A stretch of 64,000 nucleotides of DNA from CAYHCE01 sp964355015 (GTDB lineage Bacteria > Cyanobacteriota > Cyanobacteriia > PCC-6307 > Cyanobiaceae). The stretch is from positions 1-64,000 of the forward strand of contig CAYHCE010000016.1 in NCBI GenBank assembly GCA_964355015.1, given 5' to 3'. Under the pieces are notes generated by a model. That model was given only the letters and a program-made list of their open reading frames with translations. It was not told the origin of the DNA and ran no database searches. A program made the position numbers and the translations under genes. This document shows, piece by piece, positions 44,330-53,918 of the stretch. How positions within the stretch are numbered: the first letter of the stretch is position 1; each line of letters starts with the position of its first letter.

Positions 44330-47300
44330 ATGCCCGTCAATACCGCCGCCCTCAAGACCTTCGCCCCAGCGATGCGCCGGCAGTTGCTGGAGGCGGTGGG
44401 CCGGAAGCTGGATCTGCTACTGCTCAGCCAGACCCCCGACACGCTCAGCACCTACACCAGGCAGATCGCCGAGCTGCGCGAGCAGGAAGCGGAGAACCGC
44501 GAGCAACTGCTGGAGCGGGTGGCCTACACCTGGTTCAACCGGCTCTGCGCGCTGCGCTATCTGGATGCCCGGGGCTGGCACCCCTTTGGCTGCAAGGTTC
44601 TTATGCCTGCCGCCGAGGGCGAAACTCAGCCGGAACTGCTCAGGCTGATGCGGGCGGGAAATTTGCCTGCGGCTCTGAAAGGCCACACAAGCGAAAGTCG
44701 CCTGCATGGACTGCTGGATGGCAAGTTCCAAACAGCGCATGCTGGCGCTGATCCCCAGGGGGAGGTATATCGCGAGCTGGTGCTCGCCACCTGCCGCTGC
44801 TATCACGAGCTGCTGCCGAATCTGTTTGAAGGGCTCGACGATGCCAGCGAATTGTTGCTGCCCGATGACCTGCTCAGCGATGGCTCGATCGCCGGCGGCT
44901 TCCGCCGCCAGATCAGTGATGACGATTGCCAGGATGTGGAGAGCCTGGGCTGGCTTTATCAGTTCTATATCGCCGAGAAGAAAGATGAGGTGATGGTCCG
45001 CAAGAAGGCGGTGCCCACCGAAGACATCCCGGCCGTCACCCAGCTCTTCACCCCGCACTGGATCGTGCGCTATCTGGTGGAGAACTCCCTAGGCCGGCTC
45101 TGGCTGCTGAATCGGCCATCCTCACGGCTTAAGGCGCAGATGCCCTATTACATTGAGGGGGAAGCCGAAACCGACTTTCTGAAGATCAACAAGCCAGAAG
45201 AGATCAAGCTGCTGGATCCGGCCTGCGGCAGCGGGCACATGCTCACCTACGCCTTCGACCTGCTCACCCTCATCTACGAGGAGGAAGGCTACGCGCCCAC
45301 CGAGATTCCCGCCCTCATCATGCGGCACAATCTGCACGGGCTGGAGATCTGCCCCCGCGCCGCCCAGCTCGCCCAGCTGGCTCTCGTCTTCAAGGCCCGG
45401 GGAAAGTCCCGTCGCTTCTTCCAGCCGGAACACCTCGTCCGGCCCCGCATCATCGAGCTGCGCGACGTGCGCTTCGCGGAAAACGAGCTGCGCGACTACA
45501 TCCACGCCCTCGGGCTGGGCGACCTCTTCAATCAGCCCATGATCCGGCTGCTCCACCAGTTCGAGGAGGCGAAGAACTTCGGCTCGCTCATCCAGCCGTG
45601 CCTCGACGAACGGGCCATCGCCAACGCCCGCCGCGCCATGGCTGCTGCTGAAAACCGTGCGAAGGACCTCGGCGGCCAGCTCTTCCTGAGCGAGACGCAC
45701 CTCAAAGTCCTGCGCGTGCTCGAACAAGCCGAGGCGCTCACCCAGCGGTATCACGTCGTCGTCGCCAATCCGCCGTATATGGGCAGCGGTGGGATGAACG
45801 TAGAGACGAAAGAATTCGCTCTGGCCGAATACCCTGATGTCAAATCCAACCTGTTTTCAATGTTCATTGCCCGAATATTGCGAACCGTTAAGCCGGGAGG
45901 AGAGATTGGAGTGATGACTCCAATTTCTTGGATGTCACTAGCCTCATATCGAGAACTCAGATCGACAATTCTGAATGAAAGCACGATCACGACTTTTGTG
46001 CAGCCCGAATACAATGCCTTTTGGGACTCGGCGCATGTCGCGATTTGCGCCTTTACGCTACACGCCAAACACATTGAGAATTACAAAGGCGTTTACATTA
46101 ATCTTGCCGGGTGCTTTGGATCAGAAAAGCAGTCAGCCAAAACGCTTGAGGCGATTCGAGATTCCGCTTGTAAGTTTCGCTTTCGAGCCAGCGGCTCAGA
46201 TTTTGCGCAGATTCCAGGGAGTCCAATTGCATATTGGATCAAAGGCATATCCAATTTTAAGGGAAGAAGGATTGGCGACATCTTCTTTTCTGGTGGGCGA
46301 AACAAGACCCACAATAATGAAGAGTATCTTCGTTATTCCTGGGAGATATCTGCAACTGGAGCGCGTTGGGCCAATTACGCCAATGGCGGCAACTTCAGGA
46401 AGTATGCCGGCAACAATTTAGAGGTCGTGGATTGGTCACCTGAAGCAAGAGCTTTTTACGAATCAAACGGTGGATTGTTGAATGAAAAATTCTGGGGCAA
46501 AGAAGGCATTACTTGGTCATTGATTACTTCCGCCATCTGCGGATTCAGACTCAAATCGAGCGATCAATTCTACAGCTCCGGATCGCCAACCATCTTTAAT
46601 AGGGAGTTCGAGTGTGACTACACGGCTTTGGGATATTTGAATTCACCAGTTGCGAGCTATTTCCTCAGGGGAATTACGCCAACGGTCAATACAACGGTCA
46701 ATGATGTGTTCGCACTTCCGTTCCCCAATTGCCCTTTTCCCCAGCGACTGGTCGGCGATGTAAGGACGTGCATTTCCATTGCCCGCACCGACTGGGACAA
46801 CTTCGAGACCTCGTGGGACTTCCGCGACCAGCCGTTGCTGCGGCCGGGGCTGAAGGGCGCGACGCTGGAGGCGAGCTGGCGGAATTGGGAGGCGCAGAGC
46901 ACCGCCGCCATCCGCCGGATGCAGGAGCTGGAGACGGAGAACAACCGGCTCTTCATCGCCGCCTACGGCCTCGACGGCGAGTTGCAGCCCGAAGTGCCCG
47001 AGGCGCAAATCACCCTCGCCCGCGCCGAGGCCCGCCGCGACATGGCGGCCTTCCTCTCCTATGCCGTCGGCTGCATGATGGGCCGCTATTCCCCCGACCA
47101 CCCCGGCCTCATCCTCGCCAACGCCGGCGACACCCTGCGTGAGTTTCTGGAAAAAGTGGGGAAGCCCCTTGCCAATCTCACCTTCGCCCCCGACGAGGAC
47201 GGCATCCTCCCCGTGCTGGATGGCGAATGGTTTGAAGACGACATCGTCGCCCGCAGCCGCGAGTTTCTAGCGGTCACCTTCCCCGAGAGCAGCGTCGCCG

Positions 47301-47779
47301 AAAACCTGCGCTTTATCGAGGAGTCGCTCGGCAAAGACATCCGCAAGTACTTCTGCAGCGAGTTCTACAAGGACCACCTGCAGACCTACAAGAAGCGGCC
47401 CATCTACTGGATGGTGCAGAGCCCCAGGAAGGGCTTCGCCTGCCTGATCTACCTGCACCGCTACACCAAGGACACCCTCAACCAGGTGCTCAACATCTAC
47501 TTCCGGCCCTACCTGCAGAAGCTGGAAGCCCGCCTGGCCCAGCTCGGCCTCGACCAGCTCAACGATTCCCTCCCCACCCGGGATCGCACTGCTGCCCGCA
47601 AGGAGGCCGAGAAGATCACCAAGGTGCTCAAGGAATGTCAGGCATGGGAGCAGGACGCCCTCCTGCCCCTGGCCCAGCAGCGCATCGAGCTCGACCTCGA
47701 TCACGGCGTGAAGGTGAACTATCTCAAGCTGCAGGACGTGTTGGCACCGATCCCGGGGCTGGCGGCGAAGGAGGAGTGA
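44330..47779 (+). CDS. pglX: BREX adenine-specific DNA methyltransferase PglX
   Basis: An 1149-residue N6-adenine methyltransferase that marks host DNA and sets BREX specificity. The SAM site is LLDPACGSGHMLTYAFDLL (about residue 297), and the catalytic motif IV is VVVANPPYMGSG (about 479-482). The target-recognition half follows. Base composition changes abruptly inside the gene: from about 45,780 to about 46,740 it is clearly AT-richer (23 G+C of 60 on 46201-46260) than flanking parts (45 of 60 on 46981-47040). The frame is intact throughout, so the protein looks functional but mosaic. Confidence 0.96.
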   Translation: MPVNTAALKTFAPAMRRQLLEAVGRKLDLLLLSQTPDTLSTYTRQIAELREQEAENREQLLERVAYTWFNRLCALRYLDARGWHPFGCKVLMPAAEGETQPELLRLMRAGNLPAALKGHTSESRLHGLLDGKFQTAHAGADPQGEVYRELVLATCRCYHELLPNLFEGLDDASELLLPDDLLSDGSIAGGFRRQISDDDCQDVESLGWLYQFYIAEKKDEVMVRKKAVPTEDIPAVTQLFTPHWIVRYLVENSLGRLWLLNRPSSRLKAQMPYYIEGEAETDFLKINKPEEIKLLDPACGSGHMLTYAFDLLTLIYEEEGYAPTEIPALIMRHNLHGLEICPRAAQLAQLALVFKARGKSRRFFQPEHLVRPRIIELRDVRFAENELRDYIHALGLGDLFNQPMIRLLHQFEEAKNFGSLIQPCLDERAIANARRAMAAAENRAKDLGGQLFLSETHLKVLRVLEQAEALTQRYHVVVANPPYMGSGGMNVETKEFALAEYPDVKSNLFSMFIARILRTVKPGGEIGVMTPISWMSLASYRELRSTILNESTITTFVQPEYNAFWDSAHVAICAFTLHAKHIENYKGVYINLAGCFGSEKQSAKTLEAIRDSACKFRFRASGSDFAQIPGSPIAYWIKGISNFKGRRIGDIFFSGGRNKTHNNEEYLRYSWEISATGARWANYANGGNFRKYAGNNLEVVDWSPEARAFYESNGGLLNEKFWGKEGITWSLITSAICGFRLKSSDQFYSSGSPTIFNREFECDYTALGYLNSPVASYFLRGITPTVNTTVNDVFALPFPNCPFPQRLVGDVRTCISIARTDWDNFETSWDFRDQPLLRPGLKGATLEASWRNWEAQSTAAIRRMQELETENNRLFIAAYGLDGELQPEVPEAQITLARAEARRDMAAFLSYAVGCMMGRYSPDHPGLILANAGDTLREFLEKVGKPLANLTFAPDEDGILPVLDGEWFEDDIVARSREFLAVTFPESSVAENLRFIEESLGKDIRKYFCSEFYKDHLQTYKKRPIYWMVQSPRKGFACLIYLHRYTKDTLNQVLNIYFRPYLQKLEARLAQLGLDQLNDSLPTRDRTAARKEAEKITKVLKECQAWEQDALLPLAQQRIELDLDHGVKVNYLKLQDVLAPIPGLAAKEE

Positions 47780-47790
47780 GGCCCAACGCA

Positions 47791-49233
47791 ATGCAGAGAT
47801 CGGTTGCTGAGTTACTCACCACTCCCGAGGGCAAGACCTTCGAGTGCAAGCGGGATCTCTCTTCGCCGATCAACCTGCTCAAGACACTGGTGGCTTTCGC
47901 CAACAGCGCGGGTGGGGTCCTGTTGATCGGCGTTGCCGATGCAACCCGTGACGTGCTCGGCATGGCTGATCCTTTGCTGGCTGAGGAGCAGCTCTGCAAC
48001 CTGATTGCCGATGGCATCGCACCGCGGCTGGTGCCCAATGTGGAACTGGTGGCCCACGCTGAGCTCAACCTGTTGCTGGTGGAGGTGTTCCCCAGCAGCC
48101 AGCGCCCGCACCACCTCATCAAGCAGGGCCCCGACAACGGTGTTTATGTGCGTCTGGCTTCCACCAACCGTCAGGCAGACCCAGCCCTGATCGATGAGTT
48201 GCGCCGCACCGTGAGCGGTGCCGCCTTTGACGAGCAGCCCATGGCGGAGCTCTCGTCTGCCGACCTCGATCAGGTGGCGATCACCTCGGCCTTTGCCGAT
48301 ATCCGAGCCATCTCCAGCCAGGACCTGAATAGCCTGCGCATCCTGACCACACTCCAAGGCCGTGAGGTCCCCACCGCCGGAGGTGTTCTGCTGTTTGGCC
48401 GGGACCGTCAACGTTGCTTCCCTGATGCCTGGGTGCAGTGCGCTCGCTTTGTGGGCACCACCAAGGCGGGGATCTTTGATCAGCTCGACATCCAGGCATC
48501 CCTGCCGCAGGCTTTGGACGACGCTCTGGCTTTTCTCAAGAAGCATGCCGTGCGTTCAGCCGAGTTCCAGGAGCTGCAGCGCGTGGATCGCTGGAGCATT
48601 CCACTCGCGAGCCTCAGAGAAGCTCTGACCAATGCCCTGGTGCATGCCGACTACTCCCAGTGCGGCGCACCGATCCGCGTGGCCTATTTCGATGATCGGA
48701 TCGAGATCGAAAACCCGGGTGTGCTCCTTCCTGGCCTGAGCCTCGAGGATCTGCCGCGCGGCATTTCGCGCCTGCGTAATCGCGTGATCAGCCGGGTGTT
48801 TCGCGAACTCGGTCTGATTGAACAGTGGGGCAGTGGCGTACCGGTGATCCTGGAGGAAGCTGCAAGCCAGCAACTGCCGCCGCCGCGTTTCGAGGAGATC
48901 GGCCTGCGCTTCAGGGTGACGCTGCCCCTAGCCGAACCCATCGCGCCGGCTCAGGGGCAGAGTCGCCTCAGGGGGGCAGAGTCAGGGGCAGAGTCGGGGG
49001 CAGAGTCGCCGTCAGGGGCAGAGTCGCTGAGCGAGAAGGTGCTCCAGGCTCTGATGCAGGGGCCCCTGAGCAAGTCGGAGATTGCCCAGGCGCTGGGGCG
49101 CGATTCTGTATCTGGCGCGCTCAACCGAGCCATCCGCCAGCTGCTCGACCGTGAGGAGATCGGCTACACCCTGCCCGACACACCGAACAGCCGCCTGCAG
49201 AAATATCGCCCCCTCAGAGGATTGCGGCCATGA
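47791..49233 (+). CDS. AlbA_2 (Schlafen-type) ATP-binding regulator-like protein
   Basis: A 480-residue protein: an N-terminal AlbA_2 domain (GKTFECKRDLSSP, LVAFANSAGGVLLIGVAD), a central region with YVRLASTNRQADP, and a GHKL-type ATPase-like HATPase_c_4 segment (LREALTNALVHADYS near 276, DRIEIENPG, ISRVFRELGLIEQWGSG). After a repeated GAES linker comes a C-terminal winged helix (VLQALMQGPLSKSEIAQAL). Such proteins are annotated as ATP-dependent DNA-binding or transcriptional regulators and recur in defence islands. It starts 11 bases after pglX. The role in BREX is inferred only from position. Confidence 0.88.
   Translation: MQRSVAELLTTPEGKTFECKRDLSSPINLLKTLVAFANSAGGVLLIGVADATRDVLGMADPLLAEEQLCNLIADGIAPRLVPNVELVAHAELNLLLVEVFPSSQRPHHLIKQGPDNGVYVRLASTNRQADPALIDELRRTVSGAAFDEQPMAELSSADLDQVAITSAFADIRAISSQDLNSLRILTTLQGREVPTAGGVLLFGRDRQRCFPDAWVQCARFVGTTKAGIFDQLDIQASLPQALDDALAFLKKHAVRSAEFQELQRVDRWSIPLASLREALTNALVHADYSQCGAPIRVAYFDDRIEIENPGVLLPGLSLEDLPRGISRLRNRVISRVFRELGLIEQWGSGVPVILEEAASQQLPPPRFEEIGLRFRVTLPLAEPIAPAQGQSRLRGAESGAESGAESPSGAESLSEKVLQALMQGPLSKSEIAQALGRDSVSGALNRAIRQLLDREEIGYTLPDTPNSRLQKYRPLRGLRP
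48954..49025. repeat. Short coding tandem repeats in the AlbA_2 gene linker
   Basis: GGGGCAGAGTC occurs five times, starting at 48954, 48973, 48985, 48997 and 49015. The middle three are spaced exactly 12 bases apart. They encode the GAES repeats between the ATPase and winged-helix domains. Twelve-base units keep the frame, so slippage would change linker length by four residues without breaking the protein. Confidence 0.85.
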
Positions 49234-49368
49234 TCAGCACCAATCGCCTTAGAAGGTCCCCAACAGGCTGTCGCACCGCCACCCGCAACACGGCGGATTT
49301 TGAAGGGATCGGACTGGCCCTGATCAATCCCTGGCCGGCGGCATGAGCAACCAGAACTGCCTCCCAAC

Positions 49369-49437
49369 CACTCGGGATCTCAATAAACGCCATCCATTAG
49401 GAATCCTGCTATTGTGCGTTTATTGAGATTCCGAGTG
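49369..49437. promoter_or_regulatory. Inverted-repeat operator before hipB (internal BREX promoter)
   Basis: Two 22-base arms (49369-49390 and 49416-49437) are reverse complements with one mismatch, separated by 25 bases. The shared core is ATCTCAATAAACGC. The right arm ends 4 bases before the hipB ATG. HipB antitoxins are known to bind paired palindromic operators at their own promoter, so this is a likely autoregulatory site. It lies in the only large gap (208 bases) inside the BREX gene string. Confidence 0.75.
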
Positions 49438-49441
49438 GGCC

Positions 49442-49696
49442 ATGGCCGCCGAGGAGCAGGTGATACGTGCCCCTGCCCAGCTGGGCTTGCTCCTCAGGGG
49501 TGTCCGGCGACAGCAGGGGGTGAGCCAGCAGGATCTGGCCCTCAAGGCCGGTGGCACCAGCCAGGCCCGGCTCTCCCAGCTCGAGTTGCAGCCGGGGCGG
49601 CTCACCGTGGAGCGCCTGCTGTTGATCCTGGCGGCTCTCGATCTCGAGCTGGTGGTACGGCCGCGTCAAGGCTCCATCGAGCCGGCCGAGTGGTGA
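49442..49696 (+). CDS. hipB: HipB-family antitoxin, helix-turn-helix
   Basis: An 84-residue Xre/Cro-type DNA-binding protein: LGLLLRGVRRQQGVSQQDLALKAGGTSQARLSQLE contains the helix-turn-helix, followed by LLLILAALDLELVVRP. The C-terminus is short, as in HipB. It neutralises HipA and represses the operon with it (known for E. coli HipBA). The stop overlaps the hipA start (TGATG), a normal arrangement for the pair. The large inverted repeat immediately upstream is its expected operator. Confidence 0.9.
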   Translation: MAAEEQVIRAPAQLGLLLRGVRRQQGVSQQDLALKAGGTSQARLSQLELQPGRLTVERLLLILAALDLELVVRPRQGSIEPAEW

Positions 49697-51033
49697 TGGG
49701 AAGGCCAACGCGTGCTCGCTCTCTGGCGGTGTGGATGAACGGTGAACGGGTAGGCACCTGGTCGTTGCCGGCCAGGGGGCCTCAGGAGTTCAGCTACGAC
49801 GACAGCTGGCTCCGCTCCAGTCAGTTCCGCCCGCTGTCGCTGTCGCTGCCCGCTGGCCTCGGGGCCACAACGCTCAGAGGCAGCGCCGTGGAGAGCTGGT
49901 TCGACAACCTCCTCCCCGACAGCGACGCCATCCGCCGCCGAGCCCAGGTCCGTTTTCAGGCCGCCAGCACCAGTGCCTTCGATCTGCTGGCCGATATCGG
50001 CCGCGACTGCGCCGGTGCCGTGCAGCTGTTGCCACCAGGCCAGGAGCCCAGCGGCATCGATCGCATCGAAGCCAGGCCTCTGACAGACCAGGAGATCGGC
50101 CAGCGCCTGCGCGGCATCACGGCTGCGCCAGCTCCAGGATCACTGGGCCCTGAGTCCGATGAGCTGCGGCTCTCGGTGGCCGGCGCTCAGGAGAAGACCG
50201 CCTTCCTGTTGCACGACGGCCAATGGTGTCTGCCGCTGGGCAGCACGCCAACCACCCACCTTTTCAAGCTGCCGATGGGGATCATCGGCGAAGGGCAGAT
50301 CGACTTCACCACTTCTGTCGAAAATGAGTGGTTGTGCAGCAGGATCCTGCATGCCTTCGGCTTGCCAGTGGCGAACACCGAGATCGGCCGTTTCGACGGT
50401 GAACGCTGTCTGATCGTTGAGCGTTTTGATCGCCGCCTACATTCCAGCGGGGACTATTGGCTGCGCCTGCCCACGGAAGACTGTTGCCAGGCAACCTCCA
50501 CACCGGCTGCCAACAAGTACGAAATCAACGGCGGGCCAGGAATGGTGAGAATCGCAGAACTGCTGGCTCAGTCTTCAGAGCGCTGCGACATCTCAACCTT
50601 CTTCCAGGCGCAGGTGTTGTTCTGGATGCTGCGCGCCCTTGATGGCCATGCCAAGAACTTCAGCCTCTTTCTCAACCCTGGCGGTCGCTTCCAGCTCACG
50701 CCCCTCTACGACGTGCTCTCCGCCTGGCCCGTGATCGGCCGCCGCAGTGGCCAGTGGCCACAACAACAACTCCGCATGGCCATGGCCTGGCATGGTGAAA
50801 AAGGCCGGTATTACAAGCCTCTGGAGATCACCGCCCGGCGCATGCTGCTTACCGCTAAACAGCTGGGTCTTGCCGATGCAGCAGCAACCCTTGACGATCT
50901 GATCGCCCAGACTCCAGGGGTGATCACAGCTGTGCGTTCCCAATTGCCATCTGGATTCCCAGCGGGCGTCGCCGAACCGGTGTTGACGGGCCTTGAAGCT
51001 GCAGCCACCCAGCTTCAGCGCCAACTGTTGTGA
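49696..51033 (+). CDS. hipA: HipA-family serine/threonine kinase toxin
   Basis: A 445-residue protein, close to E. coli HipA (440). It has the N-terminal HipA_N features (LAVWMNGERVGTW, ESWFDNLLPDSDAIRRRAQ, LLADIGRDCAGAVQLLP), the nucleotide loop LSVAGAQEKTAFL (about 160), the catalytic region RALDGHAKNFSLFL (about 312) and the metal-binding LTPLYDVLSA. The catalytic Asp, Lys and Asn are present, so it appears active. HipA kinases phosphorylate targets such as GltX and cause growth arrest. Its stop overlaps the pglZ start by one base (TGATG), tying toxin and BREX translation. Confidence 0.93.
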   Translation: MGRPTRARSLAVWMNGERVGTWSLPARGPQEFSYDDSWLRSSQFRPLSLSLPAGLGATTLRGSAVESWFDNLLPDSDAIRRRAQVRFQAASTSAFDLLADIGRDCAGAVQLLPPGQEPSGIDRIEARPLTDQEIGQRLRGITAAPAPGSLGPESDELRLSVAGAQEKTAFLLHDGQWCLPLGSTPTTHLFKLPMGIIGEGQIDFTTSVENEWLCSRILHAFGLPVANTEIGRFDGERCLIVERFDRRLHSSGDYWLRLPTEDCCQATSTPAANKYEINGGPGMVRIAELLAQSSERCDISTFFQAQVLFWMLRALDGHAKNFSLFLNPGGRFQLTPLYDVLSAWPVIGRRSGQWPQQQLRMAMAWHGEKGRYYKPLEITARRMLLTAKQLGLADAAATLDDLIAQTPGVITAVRSQLPSGFPAGVAEPVLTGLEAAATQLQRQLL

Positions 51034-53567
51034 TGCCTGCTTCCCCCGCTACGTCCCGCATCCACGAGAGCCTCGAAGCCACCCTCGCCCGCAAGCGCGT
51101 GGTGCTCTGGTACGACCCCAACGGTGAGTGGGCCTCCGAATTCGAGGGCTACGAGCCCGCCAGCGCCGAGAAGCTGCAGGTGGAGGGCAACGAGTTCTCC
51201 GTGAAGGTGGCGATCAGCCGCGCTCCGCTGGATCAGCGATTCCTGCTCTACCTCCCCTCCCCCAAGCCGCCGGAACCGGAGAACTGGCTGCTCGATCTGC
51301 TGCTGGCTGGCCATGAGTTCAAGGCCGACCGCGCCTCGCTCGACATCCAGGAAGCCGGCCTGACCCTGGAGTTCAAGGAGCTGGCCCAGCAGCACAAGGC
51401 CTTCTTCCGCTCGCCGGTGCGCTCCATCAAGCTCAAGGAGCTGCTGCGCCCCAACGACGACGAAGCCGCGGTGCGACTCAAGATGCTCGCCGTGCTGGCC
51501 AAGCAGCCGCCCGACATCGACAAGCTGCTGCTGCACGCCTTCAGCCAGCTCGATCCCGCAGACAAGGATGCCGACGACCCGGTGGAGGCCACCTACGGCA
51601 GCGCCCAGCTGAGCAGCCACTTCTGGCAGGCCGTGGCCGACAAGTTCGGCTACCGCACCCCTGAGCCCAACCTGCGCGACTTCGCGGTGGCCCTGTTCAA
51701 CAGCATCAGCTCGATCGGCCCCGCCGCTGATCTGCAGCCCCATGCGCGGGTGTTTCTCAGCATCTGGAAAGACAGCCTCAAGGGCAGGGCGGCCTTTGAA
51801 CAGTGGAGCGACCATCTCGCCGCTGTGCTGCGGATCGAAGAGCAGCTCAGCGATGCCCCCGACACCTACGACCCCGGCGATGACGACAGCTATGAGCTGA
51901 TCGAGCGCTACGTGCTCAGCCGCCTGCTGCAGCGGTTCCAGGCAGACACGCCGGACACCGAGCTGCTGGAGACGATCCGCACCCGCAGCACCTCCTGCTG
52001 GTTTGAGAAGCACCAGCACGGCTACCGCGCCCTGGAGCAAGCCATCACCTTCCGACAGCTGCTCGCCAAAGCCGACCTGCAGGTGCCGAGCTTCGAGGAG
52101 GGTCTGCAGCGCTACTGCAACAGCTGGTGGCGGCTGGATCAGGCCTACCGCCGCTGCATCTTCCACGCCCGCACCTATCAACAGCCAGGTCTCTTCAAGC
52201 CGCTGCGCGAGTGGCTGGAGAACCAGTACGTAAACAATGTGCTGCTGCCGCTCACCAACCGCTGGAGCGATCAGGTGAGCCAGCTCAACGCCTGGAGCTC
52301 CAACGCCCTGCCGCGGCAGCAGGAGTTCCACATGCGCTATGTGCATGCGCCGCTCAGCTCCAGGGGCCTCAAGCGCCTGTTTGTGGTGATCTCCGATGCC
52401 CTGCGCTACGAGGCCGCCCGCGACTTCGCCGATCGCCTCAACAGCCAGGCCGGCAAGGGCTGGCAGGCCGAGGTGGAGGCCCTGCTCGGCGTGTTGCCTT
52501 CCTACACCCAGCTGGGCATGGCCGCCCTGCTGCCGGGCGCGCAGCTCGGCATCAACCCCGCCGATGGCACCGCCGTGGTGGACGGCCAGAGCGCCTCGGG
52601 CACCGACAACCGCGACAAGATCCTCAGGACCTATGCCAGCGGTCGGGCCAAGGCGATCCAGGCGGAAGACTTCCTCAACCTGCCCACCACGAAAGAAGGG
52701 GCAGAGCTGATCAAGGAGCACGACCTGATCGTTGTGTATCACAACCGCATCGACCGCATCGGCGACAAGCGCGAGAGCGAAGCCGACACCTGCCAGGCGG
52801 TGGAGCAGGCCTTCGAGGAGCTGGAGCTGATCCTGCGCAAGGTCACGAGCCTCAAGGGCAGCCAGGCGGTGATCACCGCCGATCACGGCTTCCTGTTCCA
52901 GCAGGAGCCGGTGGATGCCAACGACCGCTCGGCCTTCCCTGCCGCCCAGGAGCTGAGCATCAAGAACCGCCGCTTTGCCCTGGGCACCGGCATCCAGCCC
53001 AGCGCCGGCCAGAAGGTGTTCAACGCCGCTGAGCTGGGGCTTACTGGCAGCTGGGAGGCGGTGTTCCCCCTGGGCCTCGATCGCTATCCCCGTTCGGGCT
53101 CCGGCTCGCGCTTCGTGCATGGCGGCACCTCCCTGCAGGAAGTGGTGGTGCCGGTGATCAAGCTCCGGAAAGAGCGCAAAGACGAAAGTCGCGTGGTGGA
53201 GGCTGAGCTGTTGCGGGTGCCCGCCAAGATCACCACCAGCCGGCTGTCCTTCGGGCTGTTCCAGCTGGAGCCGGTGGAACCCCGCAAGCGTCTGCCATTG
53301 CAGCTGCGCATCGGCCTCTACGCCAAGGCCGATGGGGCCCTGCTCTGCGAACCGCGCAGCGTGCGGCTGGATTCGGCGGCCAGCGAAGCACGCGAACGCG
53401 AGCAGCAGCTGATTCTCGAGCTCTCCAACGCCGCTGGCGACTACAACAACCAGCCGGTGGAGCTGCGCCTCGAGCAGCTGCTGGAGGGTGTCGCCACGCC
53501 CGTTCCCTACAGGACTGTGGAGCTGAAGCTGCAGCGCCCCTTCGGCAGCGACTTCGACGACTTCTGA
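51033..53567 (+). CDS. pglZ: BREX alkaline-phosphatase-superfamily protein PglZ
   Basis: An 844-residue core BREX protein. The alkaline-phosphatase-like metal site is visible in LFVVISDALRYEAARDFADRL (about 450) and VITADHGFLFQQEPV (about 612), with the N-terminal IHESLEATLARKRVVLWYDPNGEW typical of BREX-1 PglZ. It interacts with BrxB and PglX in known systems; nuclease activity has been reported for some relatives. ATG 51033 follows a GTG at 51030. It is one of two core genes separated from brxABC-pglX by toxin-antitoxin genes. Confidence 0.95.
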   Translation: MPASPATSRIHESLEATLARKRVVLWYDPNGEWASEFEGYEPASAEKLQVEGNEFSVKVAISRAPLDQRFLLYLPSPKPPEPENWLLDLLLAGHEFKADRASLDIQEAGLTLEFKELAQQHKAFFRSPVRSIKLKELLRPNDDEAAVRLKMLAVLAKQPPDIDKLLLHAFSQLDPADKDADDPVEATYGSAQLSSHFWQAVADKFGYRTPEPNLRDFAVALFNSISSIGPAADLQPHARVFLSIWKDSLKGRAAFEQWSDHLAAVLRIEEQLSDAPDTYDPGDDDSYELIERYVLSRLLQRFQADTPDTELLETIRTRSTSCWFEKHQHGYRALEQAITFRQLLAKADLQVPSFEEGLQRYCNSWWRLDQAYRRCIFHARTYQQPGLFKPLREWLENQYVNNVLLPLTNRWSDQVSQLNAWSSNALPRQQEFHMRYVHAPLSSRGLKRLFVVISDALRYEAARDFADRLNSQAGKGWQAEVEALLGVLPSYTQLGMAALLPGAQLGINPADGTAVVDGQSASGTDNRDKILRTYASGRAKAIQAEDFLNLPTTKEGAELIKEHDLIVVYHNRIDRIGDKRESEADTCQAVEQAFEELELILRKVTSLKGSQAVITADHGFLFQQEPVDANDRSAFPAAQELSIKNRRFALGTGIQPSAGQKVFNAAELGLTGSWEAVFPLGLDRYPRSGSGSRFVHGGTSLQEVVVPVIKLRKERKDESRVVEAELLRVPAKITTSRLSFGLFQLEPVEPRKRLPLQLRIGLYAKADGALLCEPRSVRLDSAASEAREREQQLILELSNAAGDYNNQPVELRLEQLLEGVATPVPYRTVELKLQRPFGSDFDDF

Positions 53568-53579
53568 TGGCCTTAGTCC

Positions 53580-53918
53580 ATGCCTAAGCTCAGCAAGCTG
53601 CCTGGTTGCGACGCCATGGAGACCACCCCCTCCGCACCTCACTCCGCGCCGCGAATCGTGAACGTGCATCAGGCGAAGACCAACCTGTCCCGCCTGATCG
53701 ATGACGCCCATGCCGGCGAGACGATCGTTCTGGCCAAGGCGGGCAAGCCCTGGGCGAGGCTGATGCCCCTCGCCCCACCACCGCCGCAACGCATCCCTGG
53801 GCGACTGCGCGGCCAGGGTCCCCTCCATGATCCCGATGCGCTGTTGGAGCCGATGGCTGCCGATGAGCTGGCGTCCTGGCAGGACAGCCCCCTGATCTCC
53901 AGGGCGCTCACTCCATGA
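53580..53918 (+). CDS. Phd/YefM-family antitoxin
   Basis: A 112-residue protein. RIVNVHQAKTNLSRLIDDAHAGETIVLAKAGKPWARLMPL is the Phd/YefM DNA-binding domain, and the acidic C-terminal tail (DPDALLEPMAADELASWQD) should wrap the toxin. The ATG at 53580 or 53616 could start it; the first 22 residues are not conserved-looking. It starts 12 bases after pglZ and overlaps the toxin gene by 4 bases (ATGA). Confidence 0.88.
   Translation: MPKLSKLPGCDAMETTPSAPHSAPRIVNVHQAKTNLSRLIDDAHAGETIVLAKAGKPWARLMPLAPPPPQRIPGRLRGQGPLHDPDALLEPMAADELASWQDSPLISRALTP

Noticed and set aside
49230..49346. A 38-codon ORF (MISTNRLRRSPTGC...) coupled by ATGA to the AlbA_2 gene.
   Set aside because: It is short, with no recognisable features and a mixed composition. 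It cannot be separated from chance, though translational coupling makes it worth a conservation check.
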